Source: Gemmatimonadaceae bacterium
GTDB lineage: Bacteria > Gemmatimonadota > Gemmatimonadetes > Gemmatimonadales > Gemmatimonadaceae
Direction: 5' to 3'
Assembly: GCA_020851035.1 (NCBI GenBank)
Contig: JADZDM010000017.1
Span: forward strand, 96,708-160,707
Length of the DNA stretch: 64,000 bases
Under the pieces are notes generated by a model that worked only from the letters and a program-made list of their open reading frames with translations, ran no database searches and was not told where the DNA came from. Shown here one piece after another: positions 25,286-33,704 of this stretch (positions within the stretch are counted from its first letter, which is position 1; each line of letters begins with the position of its first letter). A program made the translations under genes and the position numbers.

Positions 25286-27408
25286 GGCGCCCCGCCGCTC
25301 CAGAGCGCGCCGGCCTCGCGCCGTTGCCAGGGCGCGATCGCGAGTCGGCGCGCGCGCAGCAGCGGCTCTGTCGCGTCGCGACCGGCGTCGAGCGCGTCGA
25401 TGGCCGCACCCACGGCCGCGGCGAGCGGCGGCGCGCTGCCCAGGGCATCCAGCCGGATGAGGCGGAGCGAATCGGTGGCCGCGGCATCACGTGACGCCAC
25501 CAGTGCCAGCGCCTGCAGCACACGCTCCGCCAGTCGGCGCTCGGGGGCCGGGAGCGCCGCGATCGCGCGCCGTGCCTCGAAGTGGGCGCTGTCGGTGCCG
25601 ATGAGGCGGATCTTCGCGATGTCCACCACCGCGGCCGGCGGCGTGCCCCGCAGGTACACGCGCTCCGCCGACCGCGCCCGCTGGATCGCGGCCACCGCGC
25701 GGCGCATCGGCTCCAGCGCATCACGGGGCACGCCACCCTGCAGTGCGCGGGTGGCATCCCACATCGCGTTGTAGGCCTCGAGCAGCGGGCGGTTCACCGC
25801 CACCACCGGTGTCTCGTCACCGTGCGAGTCGAGCATGCCGCTGACACCGCCGGTCGCGCGATCCGCCGCCGCCAGCACCGACTCCGGCGTGGACTGCGTC
25901 GCGAGCTCGGCGGCGTTGTGCTCGTGGCCATCGCCGGCGAAGTGCGCGTGCTCGCCGCTCGGGCTGTCGCCGAGCCGCGCGAACAGGATCTCCGACACCT
26001 GTTTGCGCAGCCGCGCCTGGTCGGTGCCGATCCGGTTCGACTCCGCCAGCATCGTCGCCCGGTCGATCCGCGGGATGCGCGCCACCAGGCGTTCGGTGAG
26101 CATGAGCAACTGCCGCTGGCTCAGGACACTCTTGTCCACCGGTGTCGGCGGCAGCTGCTCGATCGCCACCGAGTCGCGCTCCCCGGCGCGCGGGATCCGG
26201 ATCGTGCGCGTCTCGCTCGAGCCAAGCGAGGGGCCCGCGATGGCGTTGCCGTCGTGTGCGGTGATCCGCACGTGCATCAGGTCACCGCCCCTGAGCCCCA
26301 GTGCCCCGAGGTCCAGCGTGGTGGCCAGCGTGACGTCGCGACCCAGCGGCGCGCGGCGCGCCGCCAGCACGCCGGAGCGGAAGGTGAACTGCTCCCCACC
26401 GCCGCTGGAGATGATGTACTCCACGCGGGCATCACGCAGCCCGATGTCGTCATGCACGGTGCCGGCGAGGCGGAGTGTCGCCGTGGTGTCGAGCACCAGC
26501 GTGTCGGCCTCGGGCAGGCGCAGCGTGGCCACGGGCGCGGAGTCTGCCACGGGTTGCACCAGCAGCCCCCGTTCGCCGATGCCGTCGCGCAGCCTGAGAG
26601 CCAGCGGCGCCGTGCCGACCCGCACCAGCCCGCGCCAGCCGTTGGGCCGCATCGCGACGTGCACGGCGCGCGGCGTGCCGCTGCCGCTGTCCGTCGACTC
26701 CTGTACCAGCAACGTGGCCCGGGCGCGATCACCCTCTCCGTCCACGCGGATCACACTCCCCGCGATCGCCGTGATGGTCTGCCCGAAGTCCAGCGTGCGC
26801 TCGCTGCGACCGGTGTAGCCCGGCGGCAGCAGCACGACCGTCGCCGGCACCCGTCCCGGCGTCTCCGTTGCGGATGCCGCACCCCGCGTGCCCTGCGCTG
26901 CGACGCCGGCAGAGACACGCCGCGCCTGCCACGGGTACGCCGCGACCATCAGCGCCGCGACTACCGCCGCGAGCCGCATCAGCAGCCGCGATCGTTCGCG
27001 TCGGATCGCCGCGCCCACCGGGACCTCCCAGCGCGTCGTCGCCATGAATGCCGCGAGCCGCGACTGCACGGGATCGGCATCGCTCACCGGCTGCTGCTCC
27101 GCCAGCGTGACGAGCGCATACCGCAGCGCCGGCGCCTGCGCTTCCGCCCAGAGTGCGGCATCCAGCGCGCCGATGCGCGAGGGAAGGCGTCGGTGCGCAC
27201 GCCACCAGCCTACGGCCGCACCGGCGAGCAGCGCAACGGTCCAGAGCACCGCCAGTGACGGACCGCCGGTGGCGATGCGCGCCAGTGCACCAAGCGCAAG
27301 CACGACCGCGAGCGCGCCGAGCGCCCACGCCGCCACGGCGCCAAGGAGCAGCAGGTGCAGTGACCGCCGCAGCGCTTCGAGGCGCCCCGCGAGCTGGAGC
27401 GGCGTCAT
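25282..27408 (-). CDS. DUF4175-family membrane protein
   Basis: This large 708-residue protein starts with two or three membrane helices (HLLLLGAVAAWALGALAVV; VLWTVALLAGAAVGWW; LMRLAAVVAALMVAAY). A long extracytoplasmic region follows with a repeated-looking beta-rich part (TVVLLPPGYTGRSERTLDFG, HDDIGLRDARVEYII) and a helical, histidine-containing stretch (EHAHFAGDGHEHNAAE). This order fits DUF4175 proteins, which sit in MoxR/DUF58/BatA clusters. The role is unknown; a scaffold for assembling or inspecting envelope complexes is a reasonable inference. Both ends overlap neighbours by 4 bp. Confidence 0.75.
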   Translation of the reverse strand: MTPLQLAGRLEALRRSLHLLLLGAVAAWALGALAVVLALGALARIATGGPSLAVLWTVALLAGAAVGWWRAHRRLPSRIGALDAALWAEAQAPALRYALVTLAEQQPVSDADPVQSRLAAFMATTRWEVPVGAAIRRERSRLLMRLAAVVAALMVAAYPWQARRVSAGVAAQGTRGAASATETPGRVPATVVLLPPGYTGRSERTLDFGQTITAIAGSVIRVDGEGDRARATLLVQESTDSGSGTPRAVHVAMRPNGWRGLVRVGTAPLALRLRDGIGERGLLVQPVADSAPVATLRLPEADTLVLDTTATLRLAGTVHDDIGLRDARVEYIISSGGGEQFTFRSGVLAARRAPLGRDVTLATTLDLGALGLRGGDLMHVRITAHDGNAIAGPSLGSSETRTIRIPRAGERDSVAIEQLPPTPVDKSVLSQRQLLMLTERLVARIPRIDRATMLAESNRIGTDQARLRKQVSEILFARLGDSPSGEHAHFAGDGHEHNAAELATQSTPESVLAAADRATGGVSGMLDSHGDETPVVAVNRPLLEAYNAMWDATRALQGGVPRDALEPMRRAVAAIQRARSAERVYLRGTPPAAVVDIAKIRLIGTDSAHFEARRAIAALPAPERRLAERVLQALALVASRDAAATDSLRLIRLDALGSAPPLAAAVGAAIDALDAGRDATEPLLRARRLAIAPWQRREAGALWSGGAP

Positions 27409-28622
27409 GCCGGCCTCCGCGCGCGCAGCAGCAGCTCGAGCGCCGCCAGCAGCAACGCGCCGCCGGCCAGCCAGGGTGCGAGCGTCGAGCGGCGCGTGTC
27501 ACCGGCCGCGACGGCGGCGCGTGACGCGGGCGCCGGTGCCAGCCACGCCGGCACGCTGTCCACGCGGCGGTGATCCGGTTCGCAGGCGCCGAGCAGCGCC
27601 ACAAGCCACGCCTGCGCGCTCAGGGACAGTGTCTGGTCACCCGCCGCCGGCAGCGTGGCGCGCACATGCAGGACACACCCCGTCCCGACACGGGCAAGCC
27701 AGACCGCGGGCTGTCCCCCTTCCCACCACCCGACGGGTGCAGCGCCGGCCGGCGTACCGGCGGTGTCGGGCGCCAGCGGTGCGACCCACGTCGTGCGCTG
27801 CACGGTGAGTCCGCGCAGTCCGGCGGTCGTGCTGGTCCATGCCACGGGCCAGTGCACCACCGTGCCGCCGCGGCGAGCCGCGGCCGAATCAGACGCGGTG
27901 AGGGCAGCGCCGCGCACGACGAGGCTGCCGGCGGGCGCCAGACTGTCACCCAGCAACTGCGCGGTGGCGGCGATGGGATCATCACCCTCGGCGCGCACCG
28001 TGATCCCGCCCCGAGGGCGTCTGTCGTCCGCCGTCTGCGGCACCGGCAGCACCGTGATCGGCTCGGGCAGCAGCGCGCGCATCGACTCGGTCGCCGGATC
28101 GAACATGGCGGCGTCCATTCGCGACGCGAGTGTCACGTGCAGTGCCGACGTGCCGCGCGCCAGCGAATCGCGCAGGCGGCCGAGCAGCGCCAGCGCGGCG
28201 CTGAGTGAGGCACGGCGCGCCACCAGCGCGGTGCTGTCCGCGAGTGGCGACAGCGCGGCGCTGGTGTCGAAGGCGATCACCGCATCGGTCGGGGCGAGCA
28301 CGGCTCGCGCGGCGCGCTGGTCCGCGGCCGGCAGCGTGCGGTCGAGCAGCAGCACCGTGCGCCGCTCCACCGTCGCGCCGCTGCGCACGGGCTGCGCCAC
28401 CGCCAGCGCGAGCAGCGCGAGGATGCCGAGGCGCAGCAGCATCCACCAGCGATCGCGCGGGACGGGCTGGATCGTCGTGGCCTCGAGCATGCCGGCCGGC
28501 AGGAACCGCGCCGTTGCCAGTGCCAGCGCGCGTGGCCGCTGTCGGCTCAGCAGGTGCGCAGCCACCACGCCCAGCATGCCGAGTGCACCGGCCGCCAGCG
28601 CCCACGGCGCCAGCCAGGTCAT
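27405..28622 (-). CDS. BatA-domain (aerotolerance regulator N-terminal) membrane protein
   Basis: The 405-residue product has the BatA N-terminal signature: a membrane helix (ALAAGALGMLGVVAAHLLSR), RPRALALATARFL, then a second helix after RDRWWMLLRLGILALLALAVAQP. A von Willebrand-like/GATase-like extracytoplasmic domain follows (RTVLLLDRTLPA), with a final helix (LAGGALLLAALELLLRARR). A full VWA MIDAS motif is not obvious. In Bat systems such proteins form membrane complexes with MoxR and DUF58 partners. It overlaps both neighbours by 4 bp. Confidence 0.82.
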   Translation of the reverse strand: MTWLAPWALAAGALGMLGVVAAHLLSRQRPRALALATARFLPAGMLEATTIQPVPRDRWWMLLRLGILALLALAVAQPVRSGATVERRTVLLLDRTLPAADQRAARAVLAPTDAVIAFDTSAALSPLADSTALVARRASLSAALALLGRLRDSLARGTSALHVTLASRMDAAMFDPATESMRALLPEPITVLPVPQTADDRRPRGGITVRAEGDDPIAATAQLLGDSLAPAGSLVVRGAALTASDSAAARRGGTVVHWPVAWTSTTAGLRGLTVQRTTWVAPLAPDTAGTPAGAAPVGWWEGGQPAVWLARVGTGCVLHVRATLPAAGDQTLSLSAQAWLVALLGACEPDHRRVDSVPAWLAPAPASRAAVAAGDTRRSTLAPWLAGGALLLAALELLLRARRPA

Positions 28623-29506
28623 GCCACAACTCCACTGCCCGACGCCGCCCGGAGCATCGACCGCACGGCGTCGGCCGGCGGCTGGTCGTCCACCACCTCG
28701 AGGTAGCGCCCGCCGGTGCCGAGCCAGCGGTTGCGCATCGTGCGGCGGAAGTCGCCGAACGCCGCGTCGTACGCCCGTGACGTGCCGCGCGACAGCGGCC
28801 GTCGCAGCGCGGCATCCTCGGGATCCACCGCCACGGCACGATCGACGCCGATCGAGAGCTCGGCTCGCGCGACGACGTGCGCGGTGATGACCTCCACACC
28901 GCGGGCCACCAGCGACGCGCTGCGCGCCAGCAACGCATCGGCGTCGCCCAGCAGGTCCGAGACGACCACGATCCGTTCCACGCCGCGCAGCCCGTCGAGC
29001 ATCGGCGCCAGCGGCGGCGACCCGGCGGGCGTCACCGCATCCACCACGCGGATCATCTCGCGCACCACGTCGCCGCGCGATCGTGGCGGGATGCGCCGCG
29101 TGCCACTCCCGTGTGCGATCACGAGGCCGATGGGGTCACCGGCACTGCGCGCCACTGCGGCGAGTCCGATGCAGAGCATCCGCGCCATCCGCCACTTCGC
29201 CTCGCCACCGAGTGCCGCGCCCATCGACGCCGAGGCATCGAGGAGCAGCAACGTGGGTGAGGTGGCGACGTCGGGCGCGAGGCGCACGTAGGCGCGATCG
29301 GTGCGCGCGAGCAGCTTCCAGTCCAGCCGGCGCGGATCGTCGCCCTGCCGGTAGGGCCGGTACTCCGTGACCTCGACGTTCGGCCCGATGCGGCGCGCCT
29401 GGTGCGCACCGACGTTGGTGGTGCGCGGACGGAGACGCGCCGTCCAGCGCGCGCCGCGCACCGCATCCAGCAGTGCGCCGTATTCGTGCAACCCCGACGG
29501 CGCCAT
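28619..29506 (-). CDS. DUF58 domain protein (VWA-like partner of MoxR ATPase)
   Basis: The 295-residue product carries the DUF58 core: YRPYRQGDDPRRLDWKLLAR followed by TDRAYVRL, and a VWA-like strand with a complete DxSxS metal site at residues 90-94 (DASAS). Family members are client or adaptor proteins of MoxR chaperone ATPases. No signal peptide or membrane helix is apparent. The gene starts 14 bp after the MoxR stop and overlaps the BatA gene by 4 bp. Confidence 0.9.
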   Translation of the reverse strand: MAPSGLHEYGALLDAVRGARWTARLRPRTTNVGAHQARRIGPNVEVTEYRPYRQGDDPRRLDWKLLARTDRAYVRLAPDVATSPTLLLLDASASMGAALGGEAKWRMARMLCIGLAAVARSAGDPIGLVIAHGSGTRRIPPRSRGDVVREMIRVVDAVTPAGSPPLAPMLDGLRGVERIVVVSDLLGDADALLARSASLVARGVEVITAHVVARAELSIGVDRAVAVDPEDAALRRPLSRGTSRAYDAAFGDFRRTMRNRWLGTGGRYLEVVDDQPPADAVRSMLRAASGSGVVA

Positions 29507-29520
29507 CGGAGGCGGCGCGG

Positions 29521-30555
29521 TCAGCGCGGTACGGCGCCGCGTGGCGGCTCGATGCGCGCCACCAGTTCCTGCACGATCGCATCCGACGCCACGCCGTCCG
29601 CCTCGGCGGCGTAGTTCGGCAGCACGCGGTGTCGCAGCACCGGCAGCGCCACCCGCTGCACGTCGGCCGGCGACACCGCCACGCGGCCAGCCAGCAGCGC
29701 ATGGGCCTTCGCGCCCAGGATGAGCGCCTGGCCCGCACGCGGACCGGCGCCCCAGCGCACGTACTTCGTCACCAGCCCGGGGGCCCGCGGGTCGCCCGGG
29801 CGGGTGGCGCGCACCAGCTGTGCGGCGTAGCGCAGCACCGTGTCGGAGGCCGGCACCTCACGCGCCATCTGCTGCAGCGCACGCACCTGCAGCGCGTCGA
29901 GCACCGGCGTGAGCGGTGCGGCGGCCGCACCGGTGGTGCTGCGCAGGATGCCCACCTCGTCGTCCTCACCCGGGTAGTCCACGCGGATGTCGAAGAGGAA
30001 GCGGTCGAGCTGCGCCTCGGGGAGCGGGTACGTGCCCTCCTGCTCGATCGGATTCTGCGTGGCGAGCACGAAGAACGGCGCCGGCAGTGGCATGGTCTGG
30101 CCGGCCGCGGTCACCCGGTACTCCTGCATCGCCTCCAGCAGCGCCGCCTGGGTGCGCGGCGGGGCGCGGTTGATCTCGTCGGCGAGCACGATGTTGGCGA
30201 AGATCGGGCCGCGCACGAAGCGGAAGCTGCGGTGCCCGGTGGCTGTGTCCTCCTCCAGCAGCTCGGTGCCGGTGATGTCACTCGGCACCAGATCGGGCGT
30301 GAACTGGATGCGGCGGAAGGCCAGCTGCATCGCCTCCGACACGCTGCGGACCATCATCGTCTTGGCCAGGCCCGGTACGCCGACGAGCAGCGCATGCCCG
30401 CCGGCCACGATCGCGAGCAGGATCTCGTCCAGCGCCGCCTCCTGCCCCACGATGCGTCGGGCCACCTCGGCGCGCATCGACTGCGCGGCGGCGATCAGCG
30501 CCGCGGCATCCTGTGTCTCCTGGCCCGGGTGCGTGCTGGTCGGGGAGGCTGCCAT
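29521..30555 (-). CDS. MoxR-family AAA+ ATPase
   Basis: The 344-residue chaperone-type ATPase has Walker A GVPGLAKT at 59-66, Walker B with ADEI at 125-128 in NIVLADEINRAPPRTQAALL, and sensor 1 in VLATQNPIEQEGTYPLPEAQ, then LDRFLFDI. MoxR proteins remodel or insert cofactors into VWA-domain partners; here DUF58 and BatA-type partners follow directly. The ATG at 30555 overlaps the stop of the small beta-grasp gene by one base (TGATG), which fixes the start and couples the two genes. A longer open frame upstream is only a shadow. Confidence 0.95.
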   Translation of the reverse strand: MAASPTSTHPGQETQDAAALIAAAQSMRAEVARRIVGQEAALDEILLAIVAGGHALLVGVPGLAKTMMVRSVSEAMQLAFRRIQFTPDLVPSDITGTELLEEDTATGHRSFRFVRGPIFANIVLADEINRAPPRTQAALLEAMQEYRVTAAGQTMPLPAPFFVLATQNPIEQEGTYPLPEAQLDRFLFDIRVDYPGEDDEVGILRSTTGAAAAPLTPVLDALQVRALQQMAREVPASDTVLRYAAQLVRATRPGDPRAPGLVTKYVRWGAGPRAGQALILGAKAHALLAGRVAVSPADVQRVALPVLRHRVLPNYAAEADGVASDAIVQELVARIEPPRGAVPR

Positions 30556-30878
30556 CACCGGATCGGCTGGCGACGGCGGAAATGCAGCGCCAGCGTCGAG
30601 CCGTCCGTCACGCCTGATTCGGCCAGCGATCGCGACTCGTCTCGGATCTCGAAGCCACCCAGCTTGGCGACCAGCTCGCCGGGATCGGGGACGTCGGGGG
30701 CGAGCACGGCGGCGGCGCTCGCCTTCACGGCGGCCACGGTCGTCCGCGGCTCCACCACCACCTTCACGGCGTCCCACGCCTCGAGCAGCTGGACGCGGAT
30801 CGTGATGGCGGCGGCGCCGGCAGGCGCGAGCGTGATCGCCTCCGCGGGGGTGCGGAGCTGGGTGACGAAGGGCGGCAT
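30555..30878 (-). CDS. Small ubiquitin-like beta-grasp protein (predicted), upstream of moxR
   Basis: The 107-residue product reads from residue 26 to 103 like a ubiquitin fold. A first strand is ITIRVQLL, and a second strand plus helix start is AVKVVVEPRTTVAAVKAS, sharing VEP, T and VKA spacing with ubiquitin. A middle loop has GGFEIRDESRSLAESGV, and the last strand is DGSTLALHFRRR, parallel to ubiquitin's ESTLHLVLRLR. The C-terminus is QPIR with no Gly-Gly, so conjugation in the usual way is unlikely. Small UBLs such as YukD/EsaB act in membrane complexes. The fold call is my inference; no E1, E2 or JAB gene is nearby. It is coupled to moxR by a one-base overlap. Confidence 0.6.
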   Translation of the reverse strand: MPPFVTQLRTPAEAITLAPAGAAAITIRVQLLEAWDAVKVVVEPRTTVAAVKASAAAVLAPDVPDPGELVAKLGGFEIRDESRSLAESGVTDGSTLALHFRRRQPIR

Positions 30879-30949
30879 GTCTGCTGTGATGAAGCGGAAG
30901 GTCAGGCGGTTGCCGGGACGGCCGGCGGTGCGGATCCCTGACCCGGACT

Positions 30950-31297
30950 CTACGCGGAAGGTGCCGCGGAGGTTGCGTCGGCGGCGTCCGGGGCCGCCTC
31001 GGCAGGCGGCGGAGGCGGCGCGACGTAGGTCGGCAGCGTGGACAGGAACCGCGCGATCTGCTGGTCGAACATGTAGCTCGAGCCGGTCACGCGGGTACCG
31101 GCGGGAATGGCGGCCACGCCGAAGAGCACGTCTTCCCCGCCCTGGCCGCGCAGCGCCACGAAGGTCGGCCCCGACTTCTCCGGGAACGCGGCGTAGATGC
31201 CGCTGCGCTGCGAGAAGAAGTCCACCGCGGCCGCCAGCACCGCTGAGCCAACGAGGGAGGTGTTGGCTTCCTGCTGGGTCCGGATATGGGGTGCCAT
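30950..31297 (-). CDS. Small protein of unknown function
   Basis: The 115-residue product (start ATG at 31297) has a compact beta-rich core with SGIYAAFPEKSGPTFVALRG, EDVLFGVAAIPAGTRVTGSS and FDQQIARFLSTLPTYV, followed by a Pro/Ala-rich tail. No signal peptide is seen. It lies 71 bp upstream of the beta-grasp gene on the same strand and may begin the cassette transcript. I do not recognise the family. Confidence 0.6.
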   Translation of the reverse strand: MAPHIRTQQEANTSLVGSAVLAAAVDFFSQRSGIYAAFPEKSGPTFVALRGQGGEDVLFGVAAIPAGTRVTGSSYMFDQQIARFLSTLPTYVAPPPPPAEAAPDAADATSAAPSA

Positions 31298-31340
31298 GCG
31301 CCAGAATCTAGCGAACGATGGCCCCCCCGGGACCAGCGCC

Positions 31341-31553
31341 TCAGTCGTCCCGGAACGCCGACACCCGGTGCGACCCGTCGCAGAACGGCGCCTCCCGTGA
31401 CGCGCCGCACCGACAGAGCGCCGTGGACTCCGCCGCCCGCAGGAGGGTGCCATCCGCCGCCTCGATGCGGAGCGGTCCCGTCAGCACCAGCGGTCCGTGC
31501 CGCCGCAACCGGATCCTCAGCTCCACCGTAGTGTCTTCGTCCGCTGCATCCAT
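31341..31553 (-). CDS. CDGSH iron-sulfur domain protein
   Basis: This tiny 70-residue protein carries the 2Fe-2S-binding CDGSH motif with ligands Cys47, Cys49, Cys58 and His62 in CRCGASREAPFCDGSH. Proteins of this type bind a labile 2Fe-2S cluster and are linked to redox or iron handling. The N-terminal half has two beta strands (VELRIRLRRHGPLVLTG). It is close to the divergent DUF1269 gene, with 45 bp between the starts. Confidence 0.88.
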   Translation of the reverse strand: MDAADEDTTVELRIRLRRHGPLVLTGPLRIEAADGTLLRAAESTALCRCGASREAPFCDGSHRVSAFRDD

Positions 31554-31598
31554 GTCCGCAATTTATCTTGCGGTGGACACCACTACCACGGAGCCGAG

Positions 31599-32078
31599 AT
31601 GACCGCACCTGCAGCATCCTCCCGCAAGATCCTGATCGCCAGCTTCGACGGGCCCACGGGCGCCGAGGCCGCGCTGAACCTCCTGAAGGCCGCCCCGGTC
31701 AGCCTGGGCAACGTCGCCATCGTCAAGCGCGGCACCGACGGCAAGGTCGAGTTCACCGAGACGCAGGACTGGGGCATCGGCAAGAGCGCGCTCGTCGGCG
31801 CCATCGCCGGCCTGCTCCTGCCGGGCGTCGGCACCATCACGATGGCCGCCGGCGGTGCCATCGCGGCGTACTTCATCGACCTCGGCTTCCCCGACCCGCT
31901 GCTCAAGCAGATGGGCGAAGGGCTGGATTCCAACTCGTCGATGCTGGTGGCGCTGGTGGACGAGACGGGACTGGGCCGCGCCAGCGAAGTCGTCGTCCAG
32001 TCAGGCGGCACGGTGCTGGGCACCAGCCACGAGACCGACCTCGCGGCTGCCATGGCCACGATGCAGCGGAAGGCCTGA
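31599..32078 (+). CDS. DUF1269-family membrane-associated protein
   Basis: The 159-residue product begins with a soluble beta-alpha segment (KILIASFDGPTGAEAALNLL, then VAIVKRGTDGKVEF) and continues with a hydrophobic glycine-rich hairpin (GIGKSALVGAIAGLLLPGVG, then GGAIAAYFIDLGFPD). That is the layout of DUF1269 proteins, whose function is unknown. GGAG lies five bases before the ATG at 31599. It is followed by a strong hairpin terminator. Confidence 0.82.
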   Translation: MTAPAASSRKILIASFDGPTGAEAALNLLKAAPVSLGNVAIVKRGTDGKVEFTETQDWGIGKSALVGAIAGLLLPGVGTITMAAGGAIAAYFIDLGFPDPLLKQMGEGLDSNSSMLVALVDETGLGRASEVVVQSGGTVLGTSHETDLAAAMATMQRKA

Positions 32079-32094
32079 CGTCCCGCCGCACAGG

Positions 32095-32128
32095 CAGAAC
32101 GGCGCCCCGCACTCGGGGCGCCGTTCTG
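32095..32128. terminator. Bidirectional intrinsic terminator
   Basis: The perfect 15-bp stem CAGAACGGCGCCCCG at 32095-32109 pairs with 32114-32128 around a four-base loop. It stands between the convergent DUF1269 and glyS genes. The T-run on either side is short (GTTGCC on plus), so termination relies mainly on the very stable stem. Confidence 0.85.
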
Positions 32129-32150
32129 TTGCCGGCCAACCACGCCGGTG

Positions 32151-33503
32151 TCACGCCGTGATGCGCTCCTGCACCCACCCGCGCACCTGGTCCAGCGACA
32201 CCCGGACCTGCGCCAGCGAGTCGCGCTCGCGGATCGTCACACTCTGGTCGTTCGCGCTCTCGCCGTCGATGGTCACGCAGAACGGCGTGCCCACCTCGTC
32301 CTGCCGACGGTAGCGCTTGCCGATGCTGCCCGTCTCGTCGCTGTCGGTCATGAACGACTTCCGCAGCGCAGCGGCGAGCTTCTCCGCCATCTCCGGCTGG
32401 CCGTCTTTCTTCGTGAGCGGGAACACCGCCGCCTTGATCGGGGCCAGGGCCGGGTGCAGGCCGAGCACCACCCGTCCCTCGTCCTCGCCGGCGACCGACT
32501 CCTCGCGATAGCCATTCACCAGCGCGGCCAGCGTGGTGCGGTCGGCGCCCACCGACGTCTCGATCACGTATGGCACGTAGCGCTTGTTGGCCTGCTGGTC
32601 GAAGTACTCCAGCTTCTTGCCGCTGTACTGCTGGTGCTGCGTGAGGTCGAAGTCGCCGCGGTTGTGGATGCCCTCGATCTCCTGGAAGCCGAGCGTGCCG
32701 CCGAAGTCGAAGGTGATGTCGAAGGCCGCGCGTGCGTAGTGCGCCAGCTCGCCCGCCTCGTGCTGGTGGTACTGCAGGCGGTCGGCGCTCAGCCCCCGCG
32801 ACTGGTGCCACGCCATGCGGTCCGCCTTCCAGCGCTCGAAGTGCTCCATGTCGGTGCCCGGCTCGACGAAGAACTGCATCTCCATCTGCTCGAACTCCCG
32901 GGTGCGGAAGATGAAGTTCCCGGGCGTGATCTCGTTGCGGAACGCCTTGCCGATCTGCGCGATGCCGAACGGCACCTTCTGGCGGCAGCTCTGCTGCACG
33001 TTGAGGAAGTTCACGAAGATGCCCTGCGCCGTCTCGGGGCGGAGGTAGATCGTGCTCGCGCTCTCCTCCACCGGGCCCATGAACGTCCTGAACATCAGGT
33101 TGAACATGCGCGGCTCGGTGAGCTGGCAGGCATCGTGCTGGCCAGGCTGCTTGCTCGGCTTCTGCGGGCAGCGCGCATCCTCGAGCTTGTCGGCGCGGAA
33201 GCGTCCCTTGCAGGTCTTGCAGTCCACCAGCGGATCGGTGAAGCCGGCCACGTGGCCGCTGGCTTCCCAGGTCTTCGGGTGCATGAGGATCGCGGCGTCC
33301 AGTCCCTCGACGTCGTCGCGGAGGCGGACCATGCTGGTCCACCAGAGCTCCTTGAGGTTCTTCTTCAGCTCCACGCCGAGGGGGCCGTAGTCCCAGACGC
33401 TGCCGGTGCCGCCGTAGATCTCGGAGCTCTGGAAGATGAAGCCGCGCCGCTTGCACAACGACACGAGCTTCTCCATCACGTCAGGATGGGTGCTGGGGGC
33501 CAT
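32151..33503 (-). CDS. glyS: Glycine--tRNA ligase, single-subunit (alpha2) type
   Basis: The 450-residue class II synthetase charges tRNA-Gly. The single-chain type is shown by [18 protein letters not shown], the class II motif 2 region [20 protein letters not shown], then [13 protein letters not shown], and the motif 3 region near [20 protein letters not shown]. The C-terminal anticodon-binding domain ends in GWVQERI. This is the type found in archaea, eukaryotes and several bacterial phyla rather than the alpha2beta2 enzyme. It stands alone, with a 201-bp gap to the divergent plug-protein gene. Confidence 0.97.
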   Translation of the reverse strand: MAPSTHPDVMEKLVSLCKRRGFIFQSSEIYGGTGSVWDYGPLGVELKKNLKELWWTSMVRLRDDVEGLDAAILMHPKTWEASGHVAGFTDPLVDCKTCKGRFRADKLEDARCPQKPSKQPGQHDACQLTEPRMFNLMFRTFMGPVEESASTIYLRPETAQGIFVNFLNVQQSCRQKVPFGIAQIGKAFRNEITPGNFIFRTREFEQMEMQFFVEPGTDMEHFERWKADRMAWHQSRGLSADRLQYHQHEAGELAHYARAAFDITFDFGGTLGFQEIEGIHNRGDFDLTQHQQYSGKKLEYFDQQANKRYVPYVIETSVGADRTTLAALVNGYREESVAGEDEGRVVLGLHPALAPIKAAVFPLTKKDGQPEMAEKLAAALRKSFMTDSDETGSIGKRYRRQDEVGTPFCVTIDGESANDQSVTIRERDSLAQVRVSLDQVRGWVQERITA

Positions 33504-33643
33504 GCGTCAGTCCTCGGTGTGGCGCTCCTGGATGCCGCGGACATCTGCCGCGACTGGGTGGGGCGCACTGGTGCCGGAAGCTAACGCGACCGGGAACAGG
33601 GCCCGCTTCGATGCCCGACCCACCACCCCGCGCGGCGCCTCGC

Positions 33644-33677
33644 TTGCGGAACCGCCGCCGATCCGGCATGGTACGAT
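33644..33677 (+). promoter_or_regulatory. Possible promoter of the first plug-protein gene
   Basis: TGGTACGAT at 33669-33677 looks like an extended -10 element in otherwise GC-rich DNA, 28 bases before the start codon region. TTGCGG at 33644-33649 could be a -35 element, but the 22-base spacing is too long for a classical pair. This is a weak call. Confidence 0.25.
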
Positions 33678-33704
33678 CTCGATCCCAACCCGGTGGAGCG
33701 AGTG

